In this document: positions 20,180 to 31,200 of the stretch, in pieces
Position numbering within the stretch: position 1 is the first letter of the stretch
Layout of the letters: every line of letters starts with the position of its first letter
Assembly (NCBI GenBank): GCA_027596075.1
Contig: JADGJC010000350.1
Location: forward strand, 401 to 34,720
DNA: 34,320 nt
Direction of reading: 5' to 3'
Source of the DNA: Rhizophlyctis rosea
Taxonomy: Eukaryota > Chytridiomycota > Chytridiomycetes > Rhizophlyctidales > Rhizophlyctidaceae
Notes under the pieces: generated by a model
Told to the model about the DNA's origin: nothing
The model's database searches: none
Seen by the model: only the letters and a program-made list of their open reading frames with translations
Made by a program: the position numbers and the translations under genes

Positions 20180-21560
20180 GGTGGAAGATTTAAACAATAT
20201 GGACCCACGGAGATCGCTCTCAGCCCAAACAATCACGAAGTCCAGATTTGGACGAAGTTGGGCAACGGCTGGACCTTGAGACGTACTTTGACGAGGTACA
20301 ATCATCACCTTTGTGATGCTATTCAATCAGTCGTACTCAACGACCTCCTTGCTAGCTTGATGAACTCGTTACCAGCATTGACTGGGCGCCAAACACCAAC
20401 CGTACCGTGCCCTGCTCACAAGACCGTAACGCATACACGTGGTCTTGGGATGGAAGGGAGTGGAAACCCACCGTTGTCCTCCTCCGTATCAACCGGACGG
20501 CCACCTTTGTCGTTGGAGTCCCGCCGAGAACAAATTCGCGGTTGCTTCTGGTGCCCGCTTGATTGCCGTTTGTTTATTTCGAGGAGGACAACAAGTGGTG
20601 GGTCAGCAAGCACCTCAAGAAACCTATTAGGAGCACAGTATTGTCATTGGACTGGCATCCGGACAACATCTTGCTTGTTGCTGGTTCCACTGATATGAAG
20701 GTATGGCTGGGGAAAAAATCCCATGGCCCGTTGAAGATCTTGCTAAGCTTCTCGATCAGGCTCGCGTTTCCTCCGCCTGGATCAAAGATGTTGACGCCAA
20801 GTGAGCAATCGACAATTTTTGACGATTGTTATTTTTATAATTCATTGACAACCTTTCATGCAGAGCCTCGAACCCCCGTCTGGGGTTAAAACTCCCTTTC
20901 GGCACTCTTTGTGGCGAATTCGGGAGCGAAATCGGCGGGCAGGATCCCACTCGCTGGCTTTCGCTCCCAAGTGGAAATACTATTGCTTTTGCCCTGTGTG
21001 TATTTTGATGTTAGTGCGTTCTTATGATCAGCAAGCTCATCATCATCTGTTTAGCGCACGATTTCAACTTTGTCGATTTGCAACTGGACCTGCGAACCCA
21101 TTGATTACGATTCCCTACTTTTCTCGCTTTCGCTGGTTTCGATCGTCTTCGCGTCCGAGACCAGCATCATCGGGTGTGGGTCATGACTGTGTCCCCTATC
21201 TGTTCGCCCTTCGCAGTGCCCAGTGGTCAGTTTTGGTTGTTTGCCGTCACGATGGTCCGACTCGTGATTGATGACACACTCATGCGGCATTGCAGGAAAC
21301 TGGCGGACAAGATCGACAAAGGGGCAAAAGAAGGAGGTGTCAGGCAACTTTCGATAAGTTGTTGAATGGACAGTTTGCTCCCAGGCTCCCAGCGATGTCG
21401 AGTTGAAATCTACTCACCGAAAGACCGTTACGTGCGTGAGGGAAAACATGTGCGTTTGACGGGGTGACGACGGTTGCCCGACGTACCACGACGCGACAAT
21501 ATACACTGGACGCTCGCCTCTACCTCGACGGCAACCTAGAGCCGATGTCGAAGGTGCTCG
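20180..21560 (+). pseudogene. decayed ARPC1 (Arp2/3 complex 41-kDa WD40 subunit)
   Basis: ARPC1 is the WD40 subunit of the actin-nucleating Arp2/3 complex. Diagnostic peptides lie in order but in different frames: EIALSPNNHEVQIWTKLGNG (from 20210), IDWAPNTNR (20377) with [40 protein letters not shown] (from about 20512), then [20 protein letters not shown] with DWHPDN (to 20700), WIKDVDAK, an intron at 20801-20863 (GTGAGC..GCAG), [18 protein letters not shown] (from 20887), SLAFAP, GHDCVPYLF (about 21179), and C-terminal traces ATFDKLLNGQF and LDGNLEPMSKVL. At least four small insertions or deletions change the frame and stops intervene. The relative order and spacing match a full-length gene of about 370-390 residues. 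The retained intron indicates decay of a genomic duplicate rather than a retrocopy. Sequencing error is unlikely given that the flanking genes are intact. Confidence 0.85.
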
Positions 21561-21689
21561 TACCGTACAGGGAAGGAAATATCAAGAGGGACCGTTGGAC
21601 TGCCGAACGGCACATTCAGCGTCTTGTGGTCAATCGTTTGGTGAGTTGGTGTGGAGAAGGATGACGGGATTTCGGAGACATGTGTATGT

Positions 21690-22730
21690 TTCTGGTGAAT
21701 GCCCGACCAACGCCTTAAACTCCTCCAAAACCAGCTCCTCCTCTTCCGCTCTCCAACAAAACCTCTCTCCAAATCCCAACCGCACCTCCTAACCCACCTC
21801 TCATGGCGCCGCCCACAACCCAACTCCCCCTCTCCCAAACATCCCTCCACTACCTCCGCTAGGGCATTTTCCGTCTCACCGGTTTTCGATAAAGAAGGGA
21901 GGCCGTCGGCGGCGTTGGATTCTGAAGCCCGTATTTGAGGGAGGCTGGGCGGTGGGGAGGAGAGTCAGAGGGTTTTGATGGGGGTGGTGTATTTTATGAT
22001 GGATGTTGGGAGGAGATTTATGTTGAGTAGGAGTGGGGAGGCATGGAGGAGGGTTGTGGTGGGGTTGGGGGAGCGGTGGAAAGTATGTGTGGATGGTGGG
22101 GTGGAGAATGGGGTTGATGACGGGGGAGGAGGGGTGGCGGGGGCTTACGACGGGGAGGTGAACCCACCCTACCTCCAGACCAACAACCCTCAGCGCCCTC
22201 CCAACACTCATAACACTCACCCAACTGCCACCCCAGCTAACCCTCCAAATCGCCCTCCGTATCATCGCAAGCTTCCTCACGCTCACCCTCCCCCTTTTCT
22301 CCGCCCTCTCGACCTTCCACGAATACCTCTTCACGCACTTCCCGGAGATTTTTGGCGCCGAGTGCGTAATCAGTTACGGGTGTGCCTTTTGCTGGGGCTT
22401 GGGGGCGGTGCGGACGCTGATTTCGAAGGAGTCGATTAGGAGGGTGAGGTTTTTGGGTGGGGTTGAGGAGGTTAGGGGCGTTTTGGGAGGAGCCGGGATT
22501 TGGTGGATGGGGAGCGGAGGCGGGAGGAGGATGCGTTTGCGAGAGAGTTCGGAAGGGGGGAATGTTGTTGTACGGGGGAGGGGCGTTGAGGAGGTTTTGG
22601 GGGTTTGTGTGGGGATGATGAGGGATGTCATAGGGAGGAGGGTGAGGAAGGTGGAGGAGAAGAGGGGGAGGAGAATGAAGTGTTTGGGAAGGGCGATGCC
22701 GATACTGTTGGCATCGGTGGAATGTTGATA
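21690..22730 (+). pseudogene. decayed Sec14-like CRAL-TRIO lipid-transfer protein
   Basis: Plus-strand traces follow the order of a CRAL-TRIO protein. An N-terminal helical part reads LLLFRSPTKPLSKSQPHLLT then HLSWRR, in the style of the CRAL-TRIO-N LLRFLRARKF..WR pattern. Next comes GIFRLTGF (21863-21886) with FDKEGRP in another frame, then GVVYFMMDVGRRFM. From about 22231 the sequence reads LQIALRIIASFL..STFHEYLFTHFPEIFGAE, like the Sec14 'HYPERLG' strand, followed by CAFCWGLGAVRTLISKES and RRVRFLGGVEEV, like the 'PW.F...W..V.P.L..ET..K..FL' segment. Frame shifts occur at least near 21860-21890 and 22150-22380. Strand composition alternates sharply between C-rich and G-rich blocks across the gene. 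The family call rests on pattern recognition alone. Confidence 0.5.
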
Positions 22731-24253
22731 TCATCATCTCCATCACCACCACTTCGGGCACGACCCTTCCGTCCAAATCGACCATCATAGATCGCCATCG
22801 CCCTATCCCCACGCCCCAACATTACCCCAGTCCCCAACCACGGGCTCTGCATTAACATAGCACGACGGACAGGAGTTGTCCCTCGCTTCTTCCTCGTCGT
22901 CGTCATCGTACCACCGCGTAACGTGAGTTCTATCCGTTCCCCCGCGGATTTACAGCAGTTGTTGCGGGTGTCGGGTGGGCGGAATCTGGCGAGTTTTTAT
23001 GATGGTGAGGGTTGTGGTTCTGGTGATGGGGCGGAGATGAGATGGGACGGACGATGCCTGAATGTCTCGGAAAGTCACGAACTCTCTAACTGACATAAGT
23101 GACATACATGACTCAAATGAGATGCCAACCTGAGGTCTGACGAACATAATCGACACGTTCTCTGGAGTCGAATACTATCAGGACAGTCAGCAGGATATGA
23201 AATTTTGAGGTGACCAATAAATGCTCAGCATCTGAAGATAGAGGTGACCATATGGATCGCAAGCTTCATGCTTGTGGCCCCGATGGGGTGTTCCGTATCC
23301 ATGAAAGCTCTTTTTGCCTCACAGATTTCGCGATAACTTTATTCCAAACGGTGCAGTAGCAATATGCTCTTATGTGTTTCAATTCGTTTAGCTAGTGACA
23401 GAGAAAAAAAAGGGGGAAAGTGCAATTAAAGCGAGCGAATTAAGCTCACGACATTGGAAGGCGACACACTCGATGATAATCGGCGCACCTGCACCGAATG
23501 TATATTTAGGAAACTTTTGTACGCAAACGGAATGAGTCAGATGGTTGCTTGCCGTCACCTCACATGGTGATCGAGACATCGTCGGACCTTGGCATTTCCC
23601 GCGGTCGCCTCAGCCATTGTTTCGCACACCGGGATGTTACGCGAATTTGCGTTATGAGCTTCAGAAGGGATAGGAAACATCCTAGAATCCTGGTGCGAAT
23701 ACTTATGAGTGAACTGAGGTTCCGCCATCATGTTGACCCATTTGTTACATTCGAATCGTTTCGGCAATCATGGATGTCCATTTTGATTTTGCACTATACG
23801 TGAACGACAAAAATGAGAAGGTGGGTTAGAAGGGTATCCAGCAAACTCATAAGTCGAGCCTGCTGATGCATCATGTTACTGCCCGTCCTCTTTTTTAATG
23901 GAGCAATCAAAACATACTTGGACCAGCTGTCGGCTCATCAGCGGTATATCAATCAAATGTTTTGTTTTTCCGTGCAGTATGGAACAGGAAATATATGAAC
24001 CAATCGCCCAACGCCAACGTTTTCGGCGGGGACGTGACTTACCTTCCCAGATGCTAATGGAGAGTCCCACCACGAACACGACCTCGTTTTCGCAGTATGT
24101 TACTCCCAAGAGACTGAAAACATGACTTCCAGACTAGCTCTTGTGCCGAACGCATTTACCCCCGTCCAACCGTCCATGACCTGCATACCACATCGGTTGC
24201 TCACCGCGACGTCATCCGCACAGTGCTGTGGACACAGTGACATCCTACCTAGC

Positions 24254-24341
24254 ATCATGTACGTGCCTCATCAGAGCTTCAGAAACCTCCCATATTTATC
24301 ATGTACGTGCCTCATCAGAGCTTCAGAAACCTCCCATATTT
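24254..24341. repeat. perfect 44-bp tandem duplication
   Basis: The unit beginning ATCATGTACGTGCCTCATCA occurs at 24254-24297 and immediately again at 24298-24341 without mismatch. Perfect identity indicates a recent duplication. It lies in non-coding sequence about 430 bp upstream of the secreted-protein start. Confidence 0.95.
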
Positions 24342-24709
24342 ACCAACAGTCCCCATTCAGATTTAGGGATATGTATTTTCGCGAGGGTCGTTAAGACTCA
24401 AATGGCTTTTTGGGGGTGGCAGGGTATGTCCCACCCTTGGGTAAACAAAGATTCAAAGGAACTTGCCAAAGGCAGGGCGCGACCGTTGCCTTGGGCTAGA
24501 TTTTCCTTCCTTCCCCACTCCAAAGGCGAGTGAGGGAACACAAAAAAGCCTCTAGAGCGCCTTTGTGCTACATTGTACCCAAATAGGGACACACATGGAA
24601 GGGTTGTGTGGAAAGAAGCCCCTCCGACCGGTGGTTCGGGGCAGTCAAATGGAAAGCAGGAACGTTCTGTCAAAGAATAAAAGGAACGGCCGTCAACGGA
24701 ACCGCCTTC

Positions 24710-24715
24710 TATAAG
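24710..24715 (+). promoter_or_regulatory. TATA-like box of the secreted-protein gene
   Basis: TATAAG lies 51 bases before the ATG at 24766, the usual distance range for a TATA element with a short 5' UTR. The call rests on position and sequence only. Confidence 0.4.
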
Positions 24716-24765
24716 AACGTTGTTGGTGGTGAACAGCCTCGTTCGGTTCTCTTTAAACCAACATC

Positions 24766-26180
24766 ATGCGGATTACCCAGGCTCTTCCCGCGCTGCTCGC
24801 AGCTCCTCTCGCTCTCGCCGCTCCCCATGTTGAGCAGCGCTCACTGACCTCTCAGAGCTGCCACCACGAATGGCTGCTGAAAAGAGCTGGTGAGTTTTGA
24901 CGGCACATCCGAATACTTCAATCCGAAATAGGTCATAAGAAAGCGCGATATTTGCAGAACTCACTTCGAATGCGACCTATCTCGCCAAAAGCTCCGGCTC
25001 TCTTCAGGACTGGGACTTTTGCACTGTCAACTCTCAGTGTGAAAATTCCTGCTGTTCTAAAGAGTACTCCGACGATGGGAAGTACAAGTGCACTCCCGGC
25101 GGTCATCACTGCACCGGTGCCCCCGCCAGCGGCGCCAGCACAACCGGCAAGAAGAAGAAGGTTGTAGTCATCGTCACCGTCACCCACCATTCTAGCCACA
25201 CAACTGCAAAGTCTGGAACAGGATATACCACGAAGAAGGTCAGCACCACCAAAGCGCACACCGCTTACACCACCCACAAGCCCACCACAACCAAAGCTCC
25301 TGCGCCCAAGCCCCACACGACCACCAAATCGTCGTCGGGATCCTACAGCAACCCATACCCCAAATCCTCTTCCGACCGGTACGCCATCGGCAACTCGCAG
25401 TTCCCTGTCCAATGCAGCTGGTACATCAACCAGGTGTCTACACTCGCTTCCCAAGGGAAGAAGGTTGTCATCCCGCAAAACAACCCCAGGGTGTCGTTCG
25501 CCCAATATGACTGCAGCAGGAAGAACGGGCCTAGGTGCTCTACCCCCGATGACGGAGGGCAGTGGGATGGTGACTCCACTTGGGTTTGGAACACTGCTAC
25601 CGACAGCAACAGCGATCCGTACAGGTGAGATATCGGCTGTTTTAGACCGCACCAACAATTATCGACTTATCATTGACGGCTGCCTTCATCAAATAGATAC
25701 AACACCATCTGGTTCATGCAACTCATCGGCGACTCCGACGACCTCTTCCACGAATGTGACGACAACCCTCGCTCCTTCTCCCTCTCCCAGATCGCTTCCA
25801 CGCCGCTCAACATGAAAGTCAACTGCATCACCCTCGGCAAATGGTGCCGTGCCTGGACCGGTCACGTCAAGCAAAACAAGAAGATCAACATCCAGGGCAA
25901 ATCTTACTCCGTTGAAAATGCCTTCCTCTACCTCTCTAAAAACCGCATGAAGATCGACTTCAAGGACGAAACCATCTGGCAGAGTCAGTTGAGGCAGATT
26001 CCGTTGGATGAGCAGAAGAAGATTGCGGCGCAGTGGAAGGCTAATGAGGGGAATGGGTCTGGTGGCAACTGTATCACTGATCAGCACTATTGTAAGGAGT
26101 GCAATGGTGATTCGAACCATTGCGCTATCGCGCAGGGCTGTTTGAACTACGTTTTCGATGGGGAGGGTTTCTGTCCTTGA
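24766..26180 (+). CDS. secreted modular cysteine-rich protein, three exons, function unknown
   Basis: Exons 24766-24889, 24958-25624 and 25697-26180 join in phase (GTGAGT..GCAG, GTGAGA..ATAG) to give 424 residues. Residues 1-19 are a clear signal peptide (MRITQALPALLAAPLALAA). A short cysteine module follows at 63-93 with spacing C-x5-C-x3-CC-x11-C-x6-C (SQCENSCCSKEYSDDGKYKC), a type I associate with secreted chytrid proteins. Residues 94-165 are a Thr/Ser/Lys/Pro linker (TTKAHTAYTTHKPTTTKAPA) that is probably O-glycosylated and may keep the domains apart. From about 166 to the end lies a folded-looking domain rich in Trp, Asp and Cys (WDGDSTWVWN, FHECDDN, CITLGKWCRAW, ending CNGDSNHCAIAQGC). 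I do not recognise this domain. The layout of signal peptide, small binding-like module, linker and large domain resembles secreted enzymes that act on the environment or host surface. N46-A-T is a possible N-glycosylation site. Confidence 0.85.
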
Positions 26181-28260
26181 CAGGATTTAGTCGTTGCGGG
26201 GAGGAAGAGGGCCGCTGTCAATGTAGCCAACAGGTGACAGTTGGTCGTGCGGGTGTGTGTTGTTGTGAAGGTTAGGATAGATACCGAGTCGACTTTACGT
26301 TGTTGTATACACTTCCTGATAGATACCGCATCGTATAGTTGTGCATTTTTTGTAGTACTATAAATAGATTTCGTTTTCTGTAACAACTGTCATGTCGAGT
26401 TTGTGTTCGGCGGGAGAAAAGCCAGCTGACGTTGCGAGAAAAGAGAATTGCACATTCACTTGACACGGGAAGGATGTACCCCAGAAGACCTTGATGGATG
26501 GACTGCAAAGAGTATGCGAATTCGCCGAATCAGATTGAATCGCCAGGTACATAGTAAGCCTATTCGTTGCCGGAGTACAAGAACCCACAGTCGGTGCCTC
26601 CGTATCATGATTAGCACCAAACACATGCTGAGGATGCTGTTCAAACTGCATTCACTTTACCCCAAATGACATAAATGAACATATGCCAGTCGCGCCGTTG
26701 AGCTTCAACTTTGGCGCATTGACAACTACATTATCATCGTAGGGAGCTTATACAGATATCAACAAAAGAGGAATAGCGACTCTATAGAACGGTTCCGTGC
26801 GTCAAGTTTCTCGCGTCAAAACATTCTCGAGTTTCGGAAGAATGATCAGGACCCAAGAAAGTATGACCCATCTTGACCATCGTAGGCAGAAAGCAAGCAT
26901 GCGACTATGCTCGGCTCAGATGACGAACACTTAGTGGATCGTTCGCATGCTTTCTAAACGACAACATAGTGCAGCCTCTAGCCTCAGCGTACAAGAAACG
27001 GGATGTGCTGCTTGGGATTTGAAGTGAACGAAGCGAATCAGGGATCTATTGCTCTTGACGTGGGCGCAAGGTTATTATGCGTCGTCACCAGGGTTTCGAG
27101 AAGCCGACACACGGAAACATTTTTTGCCTGGTGAAGTGAAGGGAGAGTGCTGAAAAGAAGATTGTCCAATACCTCAGCAAATGTATTCCGCTGGTCCCTT
27201 TCCGTATGAATCATAGTTATGCCGTGACGGAGAACATCAGAATGAGGAGAACACTCAATTTGCGTCCAACTCGAAGCGCTTAGAGATCGACCAGTCATCT
27301 CGGTGCAATTTGGGTATCCCTTTCCTCCGATGTCAGACCATTGGCATATGATGGGGGAGAAGAACCGGTAACTCGAAAGGGTCACACACAACGAGGAGTC
27401 ATTTGATTGACATTAGGAGTCCGATACTTTCATACAGATTTGGATAACGCCTTTTTTTCGTACAATGAGCATTTCTCTGCCGCCATCACAAAAAAGGATG
27501 GAGATCGTTAAGGTCAGATAAGCTCTTTGCGCATGCGGGAAGCGTTAAGCAGTCTCCGTTTACTCTATTGGGTGCAGTGATGCAGGACCCCGGCAGCTAG
27601 GCACGAATGCTATCTCATGGGTATCTCACGTCGCGCATTCAGGAGCATCACTCACATTTCCATGTTTGGTGGGAGGCTAAGGAAGCGCTGACTTGCCACA
27701 CCGAAAGGGTTCGTCAGTAGGGCGTTCTTCATCTATGCAAGCTTCTTACATGCTGTATCCGTGCCAGATGTGATTATCCAGAGGCGCAAGCTATCGACTT
27801 CTCAACTTTCTCAGTCTTTCCAACCAACAACGACAGGCTGCGACCGTACTCAGCGGTACCCACGGTGCCCTTCCGTGTCTTGTTTTCTTGGAAGGTTGAA
27901 TTGATACAGAAAGAAGAAGGTCGTGCAAAACAATGTGGGTTTGTAGGGGCGCTTGCTCAATAGGCCGTTGCAGCCTTTCATGGTGCCGTCAACGGCGCAA
28001 AAACATCTCCCGCATATGGAACTCCTATCAGCACTCGGATGCTTTAGGAAGCAACTCTGGACATTGTGCATACCCAAGGATGTCGAAGCCGCAAGTATGA
28101 CTCTCTTGGCGTTGCCTACCTGTTACATTCTGAATGCTGAACCCCCAATTATAGCTACCTTTTACATTCTGATTGCTGGATTCCCCATAAACGTAACCGT
28201 ACCGACAGCGCCGCGGCGACACGTTTATATACAACAGCCCGTGCCATTCATTTTTGTGAC
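26181..28260. other. 2-kb stretch without a supported gene
   Basis: The stretch downstream of the secreted protein carries only short overlapping frames with no motif. A perfect 10-bp inverted repeat (26895-26904 with 26943-26952) is the clearest structure besides the 39-bp repeat near 28.1 kb. A minus-strand frame 27850-28077 contains CGRCFCAVDGTMKGC but has no other support. Confidence 0.4.
28116..28179. repeat. imperfect 39-bp tandem repeat, two copies
   Basis: CTACCTGTTACATTCTGAAT at 28116 recurs as CTACCTTTTACATTCTGATT at 28155, with similar sequence following each copy. The divergence shows that it is older than the 44-bp duplication at 24.3 kb. Confidence 0.6.
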
Positions 28261-28269
28261 TCGTTGATC

Positions 28270-28680
28270 ATGAGGGGATTGAATTCCTTCCGATTCGGAG
28301 CGCATGTTACGAACATCTACCGAGATGTTTCTGCCTCTTCGCCGGAGTTCATGTTGCCGTTGAGTGAAAGTCAAGCCTTCCGGACGAATGAAAAGGTGAA
28401 AGTTTGTTTGTTATCCCCTTTGTTCAGCTCATTCACTAGTAATTCCAGTCATGGCAGGGAGGTTATGGCGAAGGATACAAAAGAGAATTTGCGAGACGAC
28501 TCTAGTCAAAGCGGTAGGTGCAATCCATTGTCAATGTGGTCGCCAAACATGGGTAAAATATTTCACTGACTGTTCAATACTGCAGCATCAACGGGACGAC
28601 TGCCCTCATTGGACGCGGAGAAGGTGGTGGAGTGGTATCAGCAGCTGCGATTGACGCATTTTAATTCAGTGCTACCATGA
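28270..28680 (+). CDS. possible small two-exon gene, 112 residues, unknown
   Basis: An ATG at 28270 lies about 40 bp after a TATA-like TTTATATAC. The frame is open to 28513, where GTAGGT could start a 72-nt intron ending CTGCAG at 28585. Joined to 28586-28680 the phase is kept and the protein ends in EKVVEWYQQLRLTHFNSVLP and a TGA. The N-terminus (MRGLNSFRFGAHVTNIYRDV) carries three Arg and one acidic residue. I do not recognise the family. A second reading frame is also open across the last exon, so the model is tentative; it could equally be the 5' part of the decayed gene that follows. Confidence 0.3.
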
Positions 28681-28689
28681 TCATACACA

Positions 28690-30120
28690 TACCCTTCTTG
28701 GTAAGCAAACCAGTTGCAAAATCCTCAGCAATGCGTCTCCAGCAATTTTTTCTCTCTTCCTATTCAGGCCACGCGTCGCATCCTTTATCACTGCGAACTG
28801 TATGTCACACTTATCAGCTCAGCTATGGTCTGCGTCATCCCTTCCGACCCCAGTCGGCATGGGCGTCCATGCCTCTGGGGTGTTGGTTGCCGGTCGTCGA
28901 CTTTGATACGAAGCGGAATTGAGGAACTTCAGGGTAGAAAATTAATCAAAGGTTCTGAAGCGCAAAGGAACCGAAGACTTGTGCCTGCTTCTCGCGCTCC
29001 ACGCTGTATCCCTACCTCAAATGCAATACCCGCAAACTCGACATCGATCCACAACGTCACTTGCTTCACCCACCAATAAACCGCAACACCGGTCTCGAAG
29101 TTGCCCCGGTATATGCCGGTTCAAGTTTGCGTGATGCCAAAGGAGCTGATGATTCTCATATTTGTACAGATGCGACACAGTCGATCGCCAAACTTCCCGC
29201 TTACCACACCGCACCCTCAAATCAGATTTGATTGCACCTATCACATCTTATCGCTGTCACCATATCTTAATGGGCCGATCTGGTGGGACACGTAGCACTG
29301 GGAAAGGAAAAGAGTCGTTGTCGGTGTACCATTGCGCGTTCAACAGGTAATCTTCCTTCAGCACTATCCAGTCAAACCTGTATAGTTGTGCTGACGCTCT
29401 ACGCAATTTGGCAAGCTTCTCTCCAGCAGGAGACCATATCACCACAACATTTATGGACGGCACAATCATAATCTGGCAAACTCAGTCCTTTAATATGCTC
29501 TGGAGGATCACCCTGCAAATTATCGGCAAGCCAGGCATCACTTCCGATGAGCACCATTCTGCTGGCGCTCAGAACTCGGAAAACGCGGAGTTGGCGAGCA
29601 CGGTTGAGTATCGGTTCGAGGAGCAAAAGGTGATGATGAAACTGCCTAGAGCAAGCGTCGTGGCTGTCAGCGCGGTTGGGGATGTTATTGTTTACGGTGG
29701 GATGTGAGTGTCGACTTGAATGTCGCTTTCTGACAGCATATCCTTGGCATGTTCTTGAATTGTGATGCAGATCGTCAACTCTGTACGTATGGAACATAGT
29801 CGAGAAGCGACTGACGCACGAGATCCTCATACCGGCCTTTGGAGACGGTGGCTGGATGCAGGTTAAGTTTCTTGAGGCCGAGCAATGTATGTTTTCTAAT
29901 TTGATTTTTCACTTATGAACCGTCATGCTGAGCTCATTTGCTTCGTAGATTGAATCCGTAGTCCCTAATATGGGAACGCTACTATTCATTGATGTCCCCA
30001 AGGCGAGATTCGTTGGACATTGGAAGGGAAGGCACCAGTTAAAATCGTTCGCACATTCGCCTGATGGTCTACTTGTTGCCACTGTTATGGAGATCTAAGT
30101 GGGTGTCAGGCGTGTGTGTC
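28690..30120 (+). pseudogene. decayed WD40-repeat protein, resembling TBC1D31
   Basis: Clear WD40 blades are visible from about 29400: ASFSPAGDHITTTFMDGTII with IWQTQ, VVAVSAVGDVIVYGG, then an intron (GTGAGT at 29705 to GCAG at 29770) joined in phase to STLYVWNIVEKRLTHEILIP. A second intron (GTATGT near 29887 to GTAG near 29949) joins out of phase with ESVVPNMGTLLFIDVPKARF, and HSPDGLLVATVMEI is followed by TAA. The order 'YGG..LYVW..E.RL', 'GTL.FID', 'SPDG..VATVME' is like the WD40 part of TBC1D31, a basal-body/ciliary protein kept in flagellated fungi. That assignment is by pattern only. The frame break at the second intron and the TAA make it non-functional. The part before 29400 has only weak traces. 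Confidence 0.55.
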
Positions 30121-30199
30121 CGGACGGCGTAGGGAATGCTTGGTCGCGGCGGTACGACACTGTTGTTGGCGACGAGGTAAGATCACCGGTCTACCTGTT

Positions 30200-31200
30200 T
30201 GAACGGGGCAATCAGGACGATTGTTAACATTCTTGGCCGAGAAGACGGCACTCGAAGTTGCCATTTAAATCCACCCCGACTTCGCCGGCTTCATCAAATC
30301 CGCAACTCGATCCAAAAACTCATCACAACTCTCCTTCGAACAACTCCTCTTCATCAAAAACAATCGTCCAAACATCCGCCGACACTGTCACGTCCGCCTC
30401 AACACCGCGCCGCCACAACTTCCTCGTCTGGAGGCTGGGCTTCGACTCGCATATATGGGAAAAACGCAAACGGCGTTGCGACGGGCGGGTTCCCGTCGCA
30501 GATTCGGACGGAGGGAACGTTCGAAGGAAACCATGGAGGCGGATGCGAAGATGACGAGGGCGCTATTTATGGAGAATTGGAGGGATTGGATTCCGGATGT
30601 GCACGGGAAGCGTCCCAGTTTGGAGGTGGTGCATTTTGACAATTATGGCGTCCAAGGGTGCGAGTGTTGGGACCAGTGAGGTGATTTTTGAAAAGCCTAA
30701 TGTATTGTTCTTGCCGAGTGCCGTCAATGATGTTTGTTGGAATGTTGTGCTTGTTGGTGAGTTTTCTCTGCGTGTGAGAGTGCGGGTGTACATTGCGTGG
30801 GTTGTGCACGTGTTAATGGGCGGATCATGTGTTCCATTTGCAACGTCATATAGTATGTAATCTCACTGTTTTCCCATAGACGCCCCGCACAAGGCTACGA
30901 ATCCATCCCAACCCAGCCGGCACGCCTCAACCTACTGGTCCGTCAGCATGGCCCACCGCTGCCTCAAATAAACCCTCCTTGATACCGTCACCATCTTCCT
31001 CCACGACGTCAACAGGCTGCTGGAAATCCAGATCATCGAACCCATCCTGAAGCCCATTGGCGGCATGTAGATCGGCTACTTGGGGGGTCCCAAGGGGACG
31101 TTGGTGGCGTTTAGATTCAGTAGGGACAGTGTGTTTGAGGGGCCGCTAGGGTGGGAAAGTCAGCTTTTGATTAGTTTTGCGATGGGAGATTGTACATGGT
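30200..31200 (+). pseudogene. decayed gene, family unknown
   Basis: Protein-like segments follow one another in changing frames: FAGFIKSATRSKNSSQLSFE (about 30280), MEADAKMTRALFMENWRDWI with PDVHGKRPSLEVVHFDNYG (30530-30655), then VIFEKPNVLFLPSAVNDVCW (from about 30680) up to a GTGAGT donor near 30757. After an acceptor near 30880 the segments continue with STYWSVSMAHRCLK, stop, then TVTIFLHDVNRLLEIQIIEP, ILKPIGGM, stop, and IGYLGGPKGTLVAFRFS. Single-base stops inside otherwise smooth protein mark it as broken. It may be a separate gene from the WD40 relic or its C-terminal half. I could not name the family. Confidence 0.45.

Larger units (their letters stand above)
22731..24765. other. no supported gene
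   Basis: Open frames on both strands are short and carry no motif. The segment includes the tandem duplication at 24254-24341 and the promoter of the secreted-protein gene just before 24766. Traces at 22731-22930 may be the last decayed part of the preceding CRAL-TRIO relic. Confidence 0.4.

Noticed and set aside
21876..22812. Long Pro/His-rich minus-strand frames (152 and 191 residues)
   Set aside because: Antisense of the G-rich parts of the CRAL-TRIO relic; low-complexity proline runs without any domain.
24933..25658. 241-residue minus-strand frame opposite the secreted-protein gene
   Set aside because: It is the antisense of a three-exon gene with signal peptide and phased introns; Gly/Val/Arg-rich composition is typical of such shadows.
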